Positions 41,340-52,648 of a stretch of 64,000 nucleotides of DNA are shown in pieces. Every line of letters begins with the position of its first letter. Positions within the stretch are counted from its first letter, which is position 1. A model generated the notes under the pieces. It worked only from the letters and a program-made list of their open reading frames with translations. It had not been told where the DNA came from and made no database searches. A program made the translations under genes and the position numbers. This stretch comes from AC-43 sp963728855 (lineage in GTDB: Bacteria > Actinomycetota > Actinomycetes > Mycobacteriales > Micromonosporaceae): contig CAVSLN010000001.1 in the NCBI GenBank assembly GCA_963728855.1, positions 558,001-622,000 of the forward strand, read 5' to 3'.

Positions 41340-43157
41340 ATGGCGATGGCTGCCGCCGGCTCCGGCTCCACGGTGCTGGACGCGCCGGGCGAGCCCGATG
41401 CGGGCCCAGGCGGTCGCCGGGCCCGCCTGCGCGACCGGGTCTGGAGCCCGGACGCGCTGGCCGTGATCCTGTTCGTCCTCGCCGGGCTGTTCGTCACCGC
41501 CCGGCTCTGGACGAACCGGACCGGGATGGTGATCAGCCCGAACGACGAGGCGATGTTCGAGTGGATGCTCGGGCACGCCGCCCGTGCGGTCACCCACCTG
41601 GACAACCCGCTGTTCGGTACGCAGGCCAACGCGCCGGACGGGATCAACCTGATGGCCGCCACCTCGGTGCTCGGTCTGGGTATCCCGCTCACCCCGGTCA
41701 CCCTGCTGTTCGGGACGCACGTCTCGTTCATCGTGGCCGTCGTGGTCTGCCTGTCCGGTACGGCCATCAGCTGGTACGTCGTCCTGCGGCGCGGCCTGGT
41801 CAGCTCCCGCTTGGCCGCGTTCCTCGGCGCGGGCTTCTGCGGCTTCGCGCCCGGCATGGTCTCGCAGGCCACCGGGCACCTGCACCTCATCGCGCAGCTG
41901 CTCGTCGGGCCGATCGTGCTCGCGGTCTGCCGGCTCGGGCGCCCCGGCCGGGTGGTCCGCGGTGGCGTGGTGCTCGGCCTACTCGTGGCCTACCAGCTGT
42001 TCCTGGGCGAGGAGCTGCTGCTGTTCGCCGCGCTGGCGCTGGCCGTGTTCACCGTGACGTACGCGCTCGCCAACCGGGCGGAGGCCGGACGGCGGGCCGG
42101 CGGCTTCCTCAAGGGGCTCGGGGTCGCCGCGGCCACCGCGTCCGCCCTCCTCGCGTACCCGTTGTGGTTCCAGTTCTTCGGGCCGCAGCACTACCGCGGG
42201 CTGCCGTTCGACCACAACTTCTACGTCATGGAGGTCGGCTCGTACAGCGCGTACGCCCGCCAGTCCCTCGGCGGCGACGAGGTGTGGCCCGGGTACCTCG
42301 CGCCGAACCCGACCGAGGAGAACGCCTTCTTCGGGCTGGCGCTGCTCGCGCTGTCCGTAGTGATCGTGATCTGGCTCTGGCGCCGTCCGGTGGTCAAGGC
42401 CCTGGCGGTCACCGCGGCGGTCTTCTTCGCCCTGTCGCTCGGTACCGACGTGAAGACAGCCGGCCGGGCCACCGGCGTCCCCGGCCCGCTGCGGCTGGTG
42501 GCCAGGGTGCCGCTGGTCGACATGGCGGTACCGGCCCGGTACCCGCTGGTCGTGGCGGTCGTGATCGGTGTGCTGGTCGCGCTGTCGGTCGACCGTGTCT
42601 GGGCGGCGCCGCCGGTGTCCGGGGTACCGGTGCGCCTGCTCTGGGTCGGGGCGGTGGTCGCCGTGCTGCTGCCGGTGGCGCCGCTACCGCTGCGCACCTA
42701 CCCGCAGTTCCCGGTGCCGGAGCTCATCAGCAGCGGCCAGTGGCGGCGGTACGTCCCGCCCGGCCAGACCCTCGTGGCGGTACCGCCGGCGCAGGGTGAG
42801 GGCTCGATCACCGGGATGTTCTGGTCCGCGCGGACGAACACCGGGCTGGCGGTGACCGGCGGCTTCTTCAACGGCCCGACGTCGCCGACGGACGACACCG
42901 CGCGCTTCGGCGCGTTCGACCGGCCGACCTCGGTGCTGCTCAGCAAGGTCGCGGACACCGGGAAGGTGCCGGTCGTCACCGACCAGGACCGCCGCCAGGC
43001 CCTCGTCGACCTGCGCCACTGGCGCGCGGCGGCGGTGGTGCTGGGCGGCGTACGGCAGGAGGAGGCGTTACACCGTACCGTTGACGCGCTTCTCGGCCCC
43101 GGCGAGCGGATCGGCGGGGCATGGGTATGGGACGTACGCTCCCGCGTCGCCGCGTAG
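41340..43157 (+). CDS. GT-C-like polytopic membrane protein
   Basis: 605 residues with about ten membrane spans (LAVILFVLAGLFVTARLWTN, VSFIVAVVVCLSGTAISWYV and so on) and an extracytoplasmic C-terminal part. The early loop NDEAMFEWMLGHAARAVTHL and the following DGINLMAATS fit GT-C glycosyltransferase-type proteins that use lipid-linked sugars, where acidic residues in the first loop are catalytic. The substrate is unknown. ATG 41340 has GTGAGGA upstream. It precedes the riboswitch-terC unit but is a separate gene. Confidence 0.72.
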   Translation: MAMAAAGSGSTVLDAPGEPDAGPGGRRARLRDRVWSPDALAVILFVLAGLFVTARLWTNRTGMVISPNDEAMFEWMLGHAARAVTHLDNPLFGTQANAPDGINLMAATSVLGLGIPLTPVTLLFGTHVSFIVAVVVCLSGTAISWYVVLRRGLVSSRLAAFLGAGFCGFAPGMVSQATGHLHLIAQLLVGPIVLAVCRLGRPGRVVRGGVVLGLLVAYQLFLGEELLLFAALALAVFTVTYALANRAEAGRRAGGFLKGLGVAAATASALLAYPLWFQFFGPQHYRGLPFDHNFYVMEVGSYSAYARQSLGGDEVWPGYLAPNPTEENAFFGLALLALSVVIVIWLWRRPVVKALAVTAAVFFALSLGTDVKTAGRATGVPGPLRLVARVPLVDMAVPARYPLVVAVVIGVLVALSVDRVWAAPPVSGVPVRLLWVGAVVAVLLPVAPLPLRTYPQFPVPELISSGQWRRYVPPGQTLVAVPPAQGEGSITGMFWSARTNTGLAVTGGFFNGPTSPTDDTARFGAFDRPTSVLLSKVADTGKVPVVTDQDRRQALVDLRHWRAAAVVLGGVRQEEALHRTVDALLGPGERIGGAWVWDVRSRVAA

Positions 43158-43230
43158 TGGCTGCCCGTAGGCGGAGTGAGATGGGCCTCCAGACACCTGG
43201 CGCGACCGGCGCCATCGGGCACAATGGACC

Positions 43231-43374
43231 TCACGAGGAGGGGAGTACTCCCCAGCGACAGCGTCGTCAGCACGGTGCGCTGACAGCCGATCCCAGCCCG
43301 GGAGCCGGCTGCGGCAAGCCCGGCGCGGTCGGCTGCCGGGCACGCGCCGGCAGCGGAAGAGACCTCCCGGGTGA
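43231..43374 (+). ncRNA. yybP-ykoY-type manganese riboswitch upstream of terC
   Basis: Closing stem: TCAC (43231) with GTGA (43371-43374), extended by GAGG/CCTC. Inside are GGGGAGTA (43240-43247), a hairpin around CGTCAGCAC...GCTGAC, and GAAGAGACC (43356-43364); these match the conserved internal loops of the yybP-ykoY class. TerC/Alx proteins are classic targets. The switch ends 14 bases before the GGAGG of terC, so it probably controls translation in response to Mn2+. Confidence 0.72.
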
Positions 43375-43401
43375 CATCGAGTCTTCCGGAGGTTGTGTTT
43401 C

Positions 43402-44532
43402 GTGTCAGTTCCAACCTGGGTCTGGACGGTCACCCTCGTGGGGTTGGTCGCCGTGCTCGCGCTCGACCTGCTGCTCGTGGTGCGCCGGCCGCGGGAGCCC
43501 AGCCTGCGCGAGTCCGCGACCTGGGTCGCCATCTATGTGGGACTGGCGATCGTCTTCGGCTTCGTGATCTTCCTCTGGCAGGGCGGCGGGTACGCGGGGG
43601 AGTTCCTGGCCGGCTGGCTCACCGAGTACAGCCTGTCCGTGGACAACCTGTTCGTGTTCGTGGTCATCATGGCGCGGTTCCGCACGCCCCGGCAGTACCA
43701 GCAGAAGGCGCTGATGATCGGCATCGTGCTCGCGCTGCTGATGCGAGGGGTGTTCATCGGTCTCGGGGCGGCCGCACTGAGCCACTTCGACTGGCTGTTC
43801 TACCTCTTCGGCGCCTTCCTCGTTTACACGGCCATCCGGCTGCTGCGACCGGCGCAGCCGGAGGAGTTCACCGAGAACCGGCCGCTGCGCTGGGCCCGGG
43901 CGGTGCTGCCGGTGTCGTCCGAGTACGACGGCGCCCGGCTGACCACCCGGGGGCGCCCGCGCCGGTTCACCCCGATGCTGGTCGTGATGGTGGCCCTCGG
44001 TACCACCGACCTGGTCTTCGCCCTCGACTCGATTCCGGCCATCTTCGGCCTCACCAAGGTCGCCTACCTGGTCTTCACCGCCAACGTCTTCGCCCTGATG
44101 GGCCTGCGCCAGCTCTACTTCCTGCTCGGCGGCCTGCTCGACCGGGTGGTCTACCTGTCCCGGGGGCTCGCCGCGGTGCTCGGCTTCATCGGCGTGAAGC
44201 TGGTGCTGGAGGCGGCGCGCGAGAACGAGCTGCCGTTCATCAACGACGGCGACCGGATCCCGTGGATACCGGACATCCCGATCTGGCTGTCCCTCGCCGT
44301 GATCATCGGGATCCTGGCGCTGGCGACCGTGGCGAGCCTCGCCCGGCCCGCCCCGGCGCGGCCCGAGCCGCCGGTACGCTACCGTGCCGCGAGTGGGAAG
44401 CCTGAGATCGCTGGGCCTGACCGGCGCGCCGAATGCGCGCGATCTGGGCGGCCTGCCAACGGTGGACGGCCGGACGGTCCGTACCGGCCTGGTCTTCCGG
44501 GCACCGGGGTTGGGTCGGCTGACCGACGCTGA
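43402..44532 (+). CDS. terC: TerC/Alx-family integral membrane protein
   Basis: 376 residues from GTG 43402, with GGAGG nine bases upstream; TTG 43393 touches the ribosome site. About eight membrane spans. The two family motifs with acidic residues are EYSLSVDNLFVFVVIM and LGTTDLVFALDSIPAIFGLT. The family exports manganese or metallates secreted enzymes, matching the riboswitch. The last ~45 residues (after RPAPARPEPPVRY) are Arg/Gly-rich and overlap the next gene by 149 bp. In another frame a stop occurs at about 44405, so a small frame error near the end is possible. Confidence 0.9.
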   Translation: MSVPTWVWTVTLVGLVAVLALDLLLVVRRPREPSLRESATWVAIYVGLAIVFGFVIFLWQGGGYAGEFLAGWLTEYSLSVDNLFVFVVIMARFRTPRQYQQKALMIGIVLALLMRGVFIGLGAAALSHFDWLFYLFGAFLVYTAIRLLRPAQPEEFTENRPLRWARAVLPVSSEYDGARLTTRGRPRRFTPMLVVMVALGTTDLVFALDSIPAIFGLTKVAYLVFTANVFALMGLRQLYFLLGGLLDRVVYLSRGLAAVLGFIGVKLVLEAARENELPFINDGDRIPWIPDIPIWLSLAVIIGILALATVASLARPAPARPEPPVRYRAASGKPEIAGPDRRAECARSGRPANGGRPDGPYRPGLPGTGVGSADRR

Positions 44533-45187
44533 CGTCGAGGTGCTGGGCCGGCTGGGCCTGACCGACCTGCTCGACCTGCGGCACGGCAGCGAGATCGAGA
44601 CCGCGCCGCCGGACCGGCTGCCAGCCGGGCCGCAGGTGGCCCACATTCCGATCTACGACCCGGCGCACCCGGTGTTCACGTACATCTCGGCGGTCCTGCT
44701 CGGGCACGACCTGAGCGCGTACGCCGAGCTGGCCGTCGCGGGTACGCCGAGCGCGATGCTCGCGATCTACCGCTGGTTCGTCACCGCGCCGGCGGCGCGT
44801 GCCGCCTACGCGACCGCGGTACGCCGGATCGCCGCGGCGAGCGGCCCGGTGCTCTTCCACTGCAGCGCCGGCAAGGACCGTACCGGCTGGCTGAGCGTCA
44901 TCCTGTTCAGCGCGCTCGGCGTCGAGTGGTCGGCGGTCGTCGAGGACTACCTGCTGAGCAACGAGGTCACCGCGCGGGACAACGAGCGGCTGCTCGGCAT
45001 CCTGGGCTCCCGGCGGGGGGTACCGCCGGAGGTGCTGCGGCCGGTCCTCTCCGCCGCGCCCGACTACCTCGACGAGGCGTTCGCCACGGTCAAGGCGCAC
45101 CACGTCACGTTCGACCGGTACCTGCGCGACGGGCTCGGGCTGGACGAGCCCGAGCTCGCGGCGCTGCGTACCCGCCTGCTCGCGTAG
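44384..45187 (+). CDS. protein-tyrosine/serine phosphatase
   Basis: 267 residues from GTG 44384 (GTG 44393 also possible). Active-site P-loop HCSAGKDRTGW (CX5R) defines a dual-specificity-like phosphatase of the PF13350 type. GAPNARDLGGLPTVDGRTVR at the N-terminus is the family hallmark. The family includes secreted PtpB-like and housekeeping enzymes; no signal peptide is seen here. A 55-bp tandem repeat follows the stop. Confidence 0.88.
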   Translation: MPRVGSLRSLGLTGAPNARDLGGLPTVDGRTVRTGLVFRAPGLGRLTDADVEVLGRLGLTDLLDLRHGSEIETAPPDRLPAGPQVAHIPIYDPAHPVFTYISAVLLGHDLSAYAELAVAGTPSAMLAIYRWFVTAPAARAAYATAVRRIAAASGPVLFHCSAGKDRTGWLSVILFSALGVEWSAVVEDYLLSNEVTARDNERLLGILGSRRGVPPEVLRPVLSAAPDYLDEAFATVKAHHVTFDRYLRDGLGLDEPELAALRTRLLA

Positions 45188-45292
45188 CCGCAGCCGTTCT
45201 TTGGCGAGGCGAGCACAGCCAACGTGGCTCGGCTGAGCGTAGCCGCAGCCGTTCTTTGGCGAGGCGAGCACAGCCAACGTGGCTCAGCTGAG
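45183..45292. repeat. tandem repeat, 55-bp unit x2, at the phosphatase 3' end
   Basis: Units at 45183 and 45238, nearly identical; unit 1 includes the last codon and stop of the phosphatase gene. Each holds AGCCAACGTGGCT, a small hairpin. It lies between convergent genes and may end transcription. Confidence 0.85.
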
Positions 45293-46111
45293 TCACGCGA
45301 GGTCGGCCCAGCTGGCCGCGGCCACCCGGGCCAGCAGCCGCCGCGCCGCGCGGTCGGGCAGGGCGGTGGTGCTGCACACCACGAGGAGGTACGGGCGGGA
45401 GCCGGCCGGGTACACGACGCCGGCCCCGTGCCGTACCCCGGTGACCCAGCCGCTCTTGTGCGCGATCCGGGCACCGGCGGGCAGCCCCGCGGCGATGTCC
45501 TCCCGGTGCCTGGGTCGCGCCCAGGACGGCCAGCATCTCGCCGGCAGGCTTCCCTACCGGCGAGCCGGTCGAGGGCGATGCCGGACAGCAGGGCGGCCAG
45601 GTCGGAGGCGGTCACGGTGTTGGTCAGGCCCGCCTCCCGGGCCGGCGCCGTCCTCGATGCCCCGGCCGACCGCGCTGTCCCGGGCGCCGGCCAACGCCCA
45701 CACCGCGTCGGCGGCGGGGACGCCGACGTGCTCCAGGACCAGGTTGGTGGCCAGGTTGCTGGACGTCACGATCATCCGTTCGGCGAGCCAGCGCAGCGGG
45801 GCCGTACCGCCGAGCCGGGCCCACACCTCGGCGTCGTTGTCGGGTGCGTGGGGCAGGACGAAGACCCCGCCCGCCGCGTCCCCGCCCGCCGCCGAGTCGA
45901 ACCGGTCGTGCACGGCGACCGGCGCGTCGAGGTCGAGCGCGCCGGCCTCGTGCGCCCGGTACGCGGCGACCAGTACGGCCACCTTCATCGTGCTGGCCGC
46001 GTAGTGCGGTACGTGCTCCTGGTGCGCGTAGTGCGGGATCGCCTCGCCCAGGTGGGCGCACCAGACCGACACCGTGCCCGGTACGGCCTCCAGCTGCGCG
46101 GCGAGGTCCAC
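45293..46111 (-). pseudogene. class A beta-lactamase-like serine hydrolase, frame broken
   Basis: Frames joined it gives a protein of about 270 residues. Motifs: STMK (AASTMKVAVLVAAY; SxxK), SSN (TSSNLATNLVLEHVG; SDN position), and KSG (IAHKSGWVTG). At least three frame changes are needed, near 45636-45655, 45541-45560 and 45501-45520, each restoring family sequence (MLAVLGAT; DIAAGLPAGARIAHKSG). No signal peptide is evident, so it may be a cytoplasmic serine hydrolase. The gene starts seven bases after the typA stop. Assembly indels could account for all breaks. Confidence 0.78.
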
Positions 46112-46118
46112 GACGCGG

Positions 46119-47973
<1,855 letters not shown>

Positions 47974-48048
47974 GCCACCATCCTCCCTGGTGCCTGACGC
48001 GCCGACCCGTTCGGGGCGGACCCTCGCCAGCCCCGCGGCGAAGTGAGG

Positions 48049-50715
48049 TCAGCGGCCGGCCAGCCGGTGCGCCTCGAGGTACGCCTCGAAGTGCTCGGCG
48101 GGTTCCGGCCGGCCGAACAGGCAACCCTGCCCGTACCGGCAGCCGGCGGCCCGTACCACGTCGAGGTGGGCCACGGCCTCCAGGCCCTCGGCGACGATCT
48201 CCAGCCCAAGCCGGCGGCCCAGCCCCACGACCACGTCGATGATCGGGGTCGCCGGACCGGTCCGCCCGGCCGGCTCGGCGAACACGGAGCGGTCCACCTT
48301 CAGCAGGTCGACCGGGAGCCGGCGCAGGTGCGCCAGCGGGGTGGCGCCGGTGCCGAACCGGGCGAGGGCGGTGCGTACCCCGAGTGCCCGTAGGCCGGCC
48401 AGCTGCGCCACCGCCCGCTGCGGGTCGGCCGACACCCCCTGCTCGGTGACCTCCAGCACCAGCCGGTCGGCCGGTACCTGGTGGCTGTCCAGAGCCGTAC
48501 TGACCGTCGCCACCAGGTCGGGCGCGGCGAGCTGGCGGTCGGCCAGGTTGACGCTCAGCCAGACGTCCCGGCCGTCGCGCAGCCAGGCCGACAGCTGGCG
48601 GCACGCCTGGTGCAGCACCCACGCGCCGATCCCGTCGACCAGCCCGAGGTCCTCGGCGACCGGCAGCACGTCGACGGCCGGCACCGTACCGAGTACCGGG
48701 TGCCGCCAGCGCAGCAGCGCCGCGGCGCCGGCCGGGTGCCCTTCGACGAGGTCGAGTACGGGCTGGTACACGAGGTCCAGCTCGCCCCGGCCGAGCACGC
48801 CGGGCAGCTCCTGCTCCAGCCGCATCCGGTGCAGCAGCGCGGACTCCAGGGCCTCGTCGTACCACTCGATGCCGCCGCGCCGGCCCTGCCTGGCTCGGCG
48901 CAGCGCGAGGGCGGCCCGGCTCAGCGCGTCACCGGCGCTGGCCGCCCCGGACAGCTCGGCCAAGCCGACGCAGGCGGTCATGTGTACGGTCGCGCCGGGC
49001 AGCTCGTACGGCTGGGTGAGCATGGTGAGCAGGCGGCTGGCCAGTGCGTACGCCTGCACGGGCGGGCTCGCGGTGGCGACCGCGAACTCGTCGCCGGACA
49101 GCCGGGCGGGCAGGTCGGACCGGTCGACCCCGGCACGCAGGCGCCGCGCCACCTCGATGAGCACGGCGTCGCCCACCTCGTGCCCGCGTACGTCGTTGAC
49201 GGACGTGAACCCGTCGAGGTCCACCACGATCACCGCGCCCGGCTGCCCCGGCACCCCGCGCATGGCGCTGAGCGTGCGCATCAGCTCGCGCCGGTTGGCC
49301 AGGCCGGTGAGCTGGTCGGTGAAGGCCATCGCGTGCAGCGTGCGCTCCAGCTGCCGGCGCTCGCCGACGTCGCGCAGGTGCACCACGAGCGCGCCGACCT
49401 CGGGTACCGCCCGCTGGTCGCTCACCGTGGACTCGGTGTCCCGCCAGTGCCCGAACCCGTCGCGCAGCCGGGCCTCGACCAGCGCCGCCCGGTCGGTCCC
49501 GGCCAGGTCCGCCGGCCCGCCGGCCAGTACCGCGCCCAGCCGCTCCCGTACGGCGGCGAGGTCGTCGGGGTGCACCTGCGCGAGGAACGGGCGGCCCAGC
49601 ACGTCCTGGTCGGATAGGCCGAGCTGGCGCGCCGCGGCCGGCGACTGCCAGCGCACCACGAGGTCGGCGTCGAGCACCAGGGTCACGTCGGACGAGCCGG
49701 CGACCAGGGACCGGAAGTGCGCTTCCTGGCAGGCCACCTGCCGGGTGTACCGGCGCACGTCGTACACCCCGAACGCCTCCCGGGCGGTGATCGCGGCGAC
49801 CACCCCGCAGCCCAGCCCGGCGGAGAGGGCGTCGAAGGAGTGCTCGGTGAACAGGTGGTACAGCGCGGCGGCGAGCACCACCGCGATCGGTACGGCCAGC
49901 ACCGGGTACCCGGCGAAGGTGCCCTCCAGCGTCGTGCCGTCGGACTCGGGCGGGGTGTGCGCGTACCGGCGCGCGGTGTGGAAGGACACGGCCGGCCCGT
50001 ACACCAGGGCGGTGCCGGCGAGGTAGAGCCAGGGGGCGGGGACCGTACCGGTCAGCACGACGGCCAGCGCCGCCAGCCCGACGGTCGACAGTACGGCGCC
50101 GGTCGCGCAGGCCCGGGCGGCCGGCCGGTACCGTACCGCGCGCAGCCCCACGACCACCGCGATCGCCAGCATCGCGCTGGTCGCCAGCGCCGCCGCGAAC
50201 GGCCCCGCCGTCCCGCCGTGCGGCGCGATCACCAGCACCCACGCGGTGAACAGGAAGCACATGGCCAGGCCCAGCCCGTCGAGGGCCTGCCGGAGCCGGG
50301 CCACCAGGTTCGGGGCGGCGCCCGGCAGCATGAGCAGCCCTGCCGCGAACAGCGCGACGCTGACCGCCAGGCCGTCGATGGCCAGCGCCTCGTGCTGGCC
50401 GGCTGCGGTCGCGCCGGTCGCGCTCGCGCCCGCGGCGAGCACGCCGAGGCTGATGAAGCCGACGCCGCGGCACGGCCCGTAGGCGTGGTGCCGGCCGTGG
50501 ACGGCCAGCGCCATCCGGACGAGCAGCCCGCCGTGGACCGCGGCAGACACCGCGGCGGCGGTAGCGACGGCGAGCAACGGCGGTACGAGCCCGAGTACCG
50601 CGGCGGCCAGCACCGCGGTACCCGTGGCCGGGGCGAGCAGGGTCACCGGCCACGGTACGGACTCGCTGCCGGCTGCCCGTGGCGGCACCGGGAGCGGCTC
50701 AACTAACATCGGCAC
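48049..50715 (-). CDS. membrane-anchored GGDEF/EAL protein with degenerate EAL domain
   Basis: 888 residues. The N-terminal ~300 residues are a multi-span membrane region, followed by a PAS-like domain (HFRSLVAGSSDVTLVLDADL). The GGDEF domain has DLDGFTSVNDVRGHEVGDA and active-site SGDEF, so cyclase activity is possible; no RxxD inhibitory site precedes it. The EAL domain is degenerate: EAL is AAL (GAAALLRWRHP) and DDFGTG is ARFGTG, losing the catalytic Glu and both Asp residues. It is therefore probably a c-di-GMP sensor or structural module. No frame breaks. Downstream is typA. Confidence 0.9.
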   Translation of the reverse strand: MPMLVEPLPVPPRAAGSESVPWPVTLLAPATGTAVLAAAVLGLVPPLLAVATAAAVSAAVHGGLLVRMALAVHGRHHAYGPCRGVGFISLGVLAAGASATGATAAGQHEALAIDGLAVSVALFAAGLLMLPGAAPNLVARLRQALDGLGLAMCFLFTAWVLVIAPHGGTAGPFAAALATSAMLAIAVVVGLRAVRYRPAARACATGAVLSTVGLAALAVVLTGTVPAPWLYLAGTALVYGPAVSFHTARRYAHTPPESDGTTLEGTFAGYPVLAVPIAVVLAAALYHLFTEHSFDALSAGLGCGVVAAITAREAFGVYDVRRYTRQVACQEAHFRSLVAGSSDVTLVLDADLVVRWQSPAAARQLGLSDQDVLGRPFLAQVHPDDLAAVRERLGAVLAGGPADLAGTDRAALVEARLRDGFGHWRDTESTVSDQRAVPEVGALVVHLRDVGERRQLERTLHAMAFTDQLTGLANRRELMRTLSAMRGVPGQPGAVIVVDLDGFTSVNDVRGHEVGDAVLIEVARRLRAGVDRSDLPARLSGDEFAVATASPPVQAYALASRLLTMLTQPYELPGATVHMTACVGLAELSGAASAGDALSRAALALRRARQGRRGGIEWYDEALESALLHRMRLEQELPGVLGRGELDLVYQPVLDLVEGHPAGAAALLRWRHPVLGTVPAVDVLPVAEDLGLVDGIGAWVLHQACRQLSAWLRDGRDVWLSVNLADRQLAAPDLVATVSTALDSHQVPADRLVLEVTEQGVSADPQRAVAQLAGLRALGVRTALARFGTGATPLAHLRRLPVDLLKVDRSVFAEPAGRTGPATPIIDVVVGLGRRLGLEIVAEGLEAVAHLDVVRAAGCRYGQGCLFGRPEPAEHFEAYLEAHRLAGR

Positions 50716-50839
50716 CCGTTGATCCTTTTGTGGGGGTCAGAAGCAGGGTACGTGTACTTTCGGCGACGAGTTACCGGCTGGTCGCGACGTGCCTGAGGTT
50801 CACTCGAACGGACGAGACACGAGCCGGTAGCGTCCAGCC

Positions 50840-51370
50840 ATGCGCAAGCTCACCGCCGCCTCGGGCAGCGCCCTGTTCTTCGCGCTCGCCCCCGGACTCG
50901 TGGCCGGGCTGGGACCGGCGTGGCTGACCGGCTGGCGGGTACGGGCGGCACCGGCGTGGTGGGTACCGGTACGGGTGCTGGGCGGGGCGGTCACCGTGCT
51001 CGCGGCGGCCGTACTGGTCAACGCATTCGTGCGGTTCGTAGTCGAGGGCGCCGGTACCCCGGCCCCGGTCGCGCCGACCGAACGGCTGGTCGTCGGCGGG
51101 CTCTACCGGTACGTGCGCAACCCCATGTACCTCGCGGTGGTGGCCGCCGTGCTGGGCCAGGCGGCACTGCTCGCCCAGCCGGTGCTGCTCTGGTACGGCC
51201 TCATGGTCGCGGCGGCCATGGTGGCCTTCGCGCGCTGGTACGAGGAGCCGGCGCTGGCCCGCCGGTACGGCGCGCGCTACGAGGAGTACCGCCGCAACGT
51301 ACCGGGTTGGTTGCCGAGGCTCCGCCCGTGGCGCGGCTTCGCCCGTGGTGGGGCTGACCAGCGCTGTTGA
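50840..51370 (+). CDS. isoprenylcysteine carboxyl methyltransferase-like protein, 3' end at an insertion element
   Basis: 176 residues with about four membrane spans. ERLVVGGLYRYVRNPMYLAV is the ICMT/PEMT signature for SAM-dependent methylation at the membrane. The C-terminal pattern FARWYEEPALARRYGARYEE is also conserved. The stop TGA (51368-51370) lies inside the TTGACATCC end of the TnpB element, so the last residues and stop are supplied by the insertion. The missing tail, if any, is short. The substrate is unknown. Confidence 0.85.
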   Translation: MRKLTAASGSALFFALAPGLVAGLGPAWLTGWRVRAAPAWWVPVRVLGGAVTVLAAAVLVNAFVRFVVEGAGTPAPVAPTERLVVGGLYRYVRNPMYLAVVAAVLGQAALLAQPVLLWYGLMVAAAMVAFARWYEEPALARRYGARYEEYRRNVPGWLPRLRPWRGFARGGADQRC

Positions 51371-51480
51371 CATCCTCCCGTCCTGCAGTTGCAGGACCGG
51401 GATTCCCGTGGGCTGGCGTGTTCATGCTGCCAGCTTTCCGGGTGGTTGGCGTTTCCCAGACCGACCAGTGTCGAGGTCTC
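51367..51480 (-). ncRNA. putative omega/re-RNA region for TnpB
   Basis: In this family the guide RNA spans the tnpB 3' end and the right-end hairpin and ends in a guide from the flank. Here the guide would start just past 51367 (minus strand CAGCGCTGGTCAGCCCC), the 3' end of the ICMT gene. The extent is approximate. Confidence 0.4.
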
Positions 51481-52648
51481 CACGCCCTGCGACCACATGC
51501 CCTGCGGCCGAGACGAGTGCAATCCCCCGTCCAAGGATGTTCTTAGCCGCGTTCACGTCCGCGTTGTCCTGGTACCCACAGGCCACGCATCGGAAGACCG
51601 CTTGGCTCTCACGGGACTCCCGGGCGACATGCTTGCAGGCGTAACAGGTCTGCGACGTGAACGCGTACGGCACCTTGACGATCAGGGCCCCGCGGTAGCG
51701 GGCCTGGTGCTCCAGTTGGACGACCAGTTTCCCCCAGCCCTTGTCCAGGATCGACCGGTTGAGTCCGGCCTTCTGCGCGACGTTACGGCCGGGCGCCGCG
51801 ACGGTTCCTCTGGCTGTGGCGGTCATGTTCCGTACCGGCAGGTCCTCGACCGCGACGATGCCGTGGTCGCGGGTCAGCCGGTTCGCGGTCCATGCCGTGA
51901 AGTCGCTCCGCCGTGCCCGGATCCGCGCGTTCAACGCAGTGATCTTCCCGCGGGTGGCGTTACGCCGGTTCGACTTCTTGTTCCTCTGCCGGGCCAACCG
52001 CTGCTGAAGCCTCCGCAACCGGTCGGCTTCGCCGGGGGTGACGAACTCCCGGTCCCGCAACCACCCATCCGAGGTTGCCACAGCGACGGCCACGCCCCGG
52101 TCCACGCCGACCGGCGGTTTCCCATTCGGCTGCGCCCTGACGACGCCGTCCTCCACGCAGAACGACACGTACCAGCGGCCACCGTCGCGCAAGACGGTGG
52201 CGTTGCGGATCGTGCCGCCGACCGGGCGGGTCCACCGCAACCGCACCCAACCCAGCTTCGGCAACCGAACCTCACCCCACCGGCGGGAGGGCCGCCGCAC
52301 CGTGATCTGGTTCGGGTCAGGAAACCGCAACGACGGGGCGGTACGTGCCTTCGACCGCCAGCGCACCTTCCACGTCCCATGCCTCTTGCAGGCTTTGTCC
52401 AGGTCGCGGAGGGTCTGCTGCAACACGTGCGACGGCGCATCGACCAACCACCCGCAGTACGGATCCTTCTTCGCCTCAGCCATCTGCCGGGCCTGCTCCA
52501 CATACGAGATGTACGCCCCGCGGCGGCGGTACTCCCGGCGCTGTTCCAACCCGGTGTTCCACACCGCCCGACACGCGTCACCGACCTGCTCGGCGTACTT
52601 CTCCTGCTCCGGCGTCAACGCGAGCAGATACCGGCGGCCCGTCAACAC
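51422..52648 (-). CDS. tnpB: TnpB-type RNA-guided nuclease (IS605 OrfB)
   Basis: About 408 residues from GTG 52648; TTG 52690 is a longer alternative. Numbered from the longer start, the RuvC triad is Asp197 (GVDRGVAVAV), Glu282 (VAVEDLPVRN) and Asp378 (DNADVNAAKNIL), with a zinc ribbon at Cys349, 352, 368 and 371 (CYACKH...CVACGY). All catalytic residues are present, so it can be active. The start after the longer frame's first 14 residues fits the usual N-terminus (RRYLLALTPEQ). It overlaps the guide RNA region at its 3' end. Confidence 0.88.
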   Translation of the reverse strand: MLTGRRYLLALTPEQEKYAEQVGDACRAVWNTGLEQRREYRRRGAYISYVEQARQMAEAKKDPYCGWLVDAPSHVLQQTLRDLDKACKRHGTWKVRWRSKARTAPSLRFPDPNQITVRRPSRRWGEVRLPKLGWVRLRWTRPVGGTIRNATVLRDGGRWYVSFCVEDGVVRAQPNGKPPVGVDRGVAVAVATSDGWLRDREFVTPGEADRLRRLQQRLARQRNKKSNRRNATRGKITALNARIRARRSDFTAWTANRLTRDHGIVAVEDLPVRNMTATARGTVAAPGRNVAQKAGLNRSILDKGWGKLVVQLEHQARYRGALIVKVPYAFTSQTCYACKHVARESRESQAVFRCVACGYQDNADVNAAKNILGRGIALVSAAGHVVAGRGDLDTGRSGKRQPPGKLAA

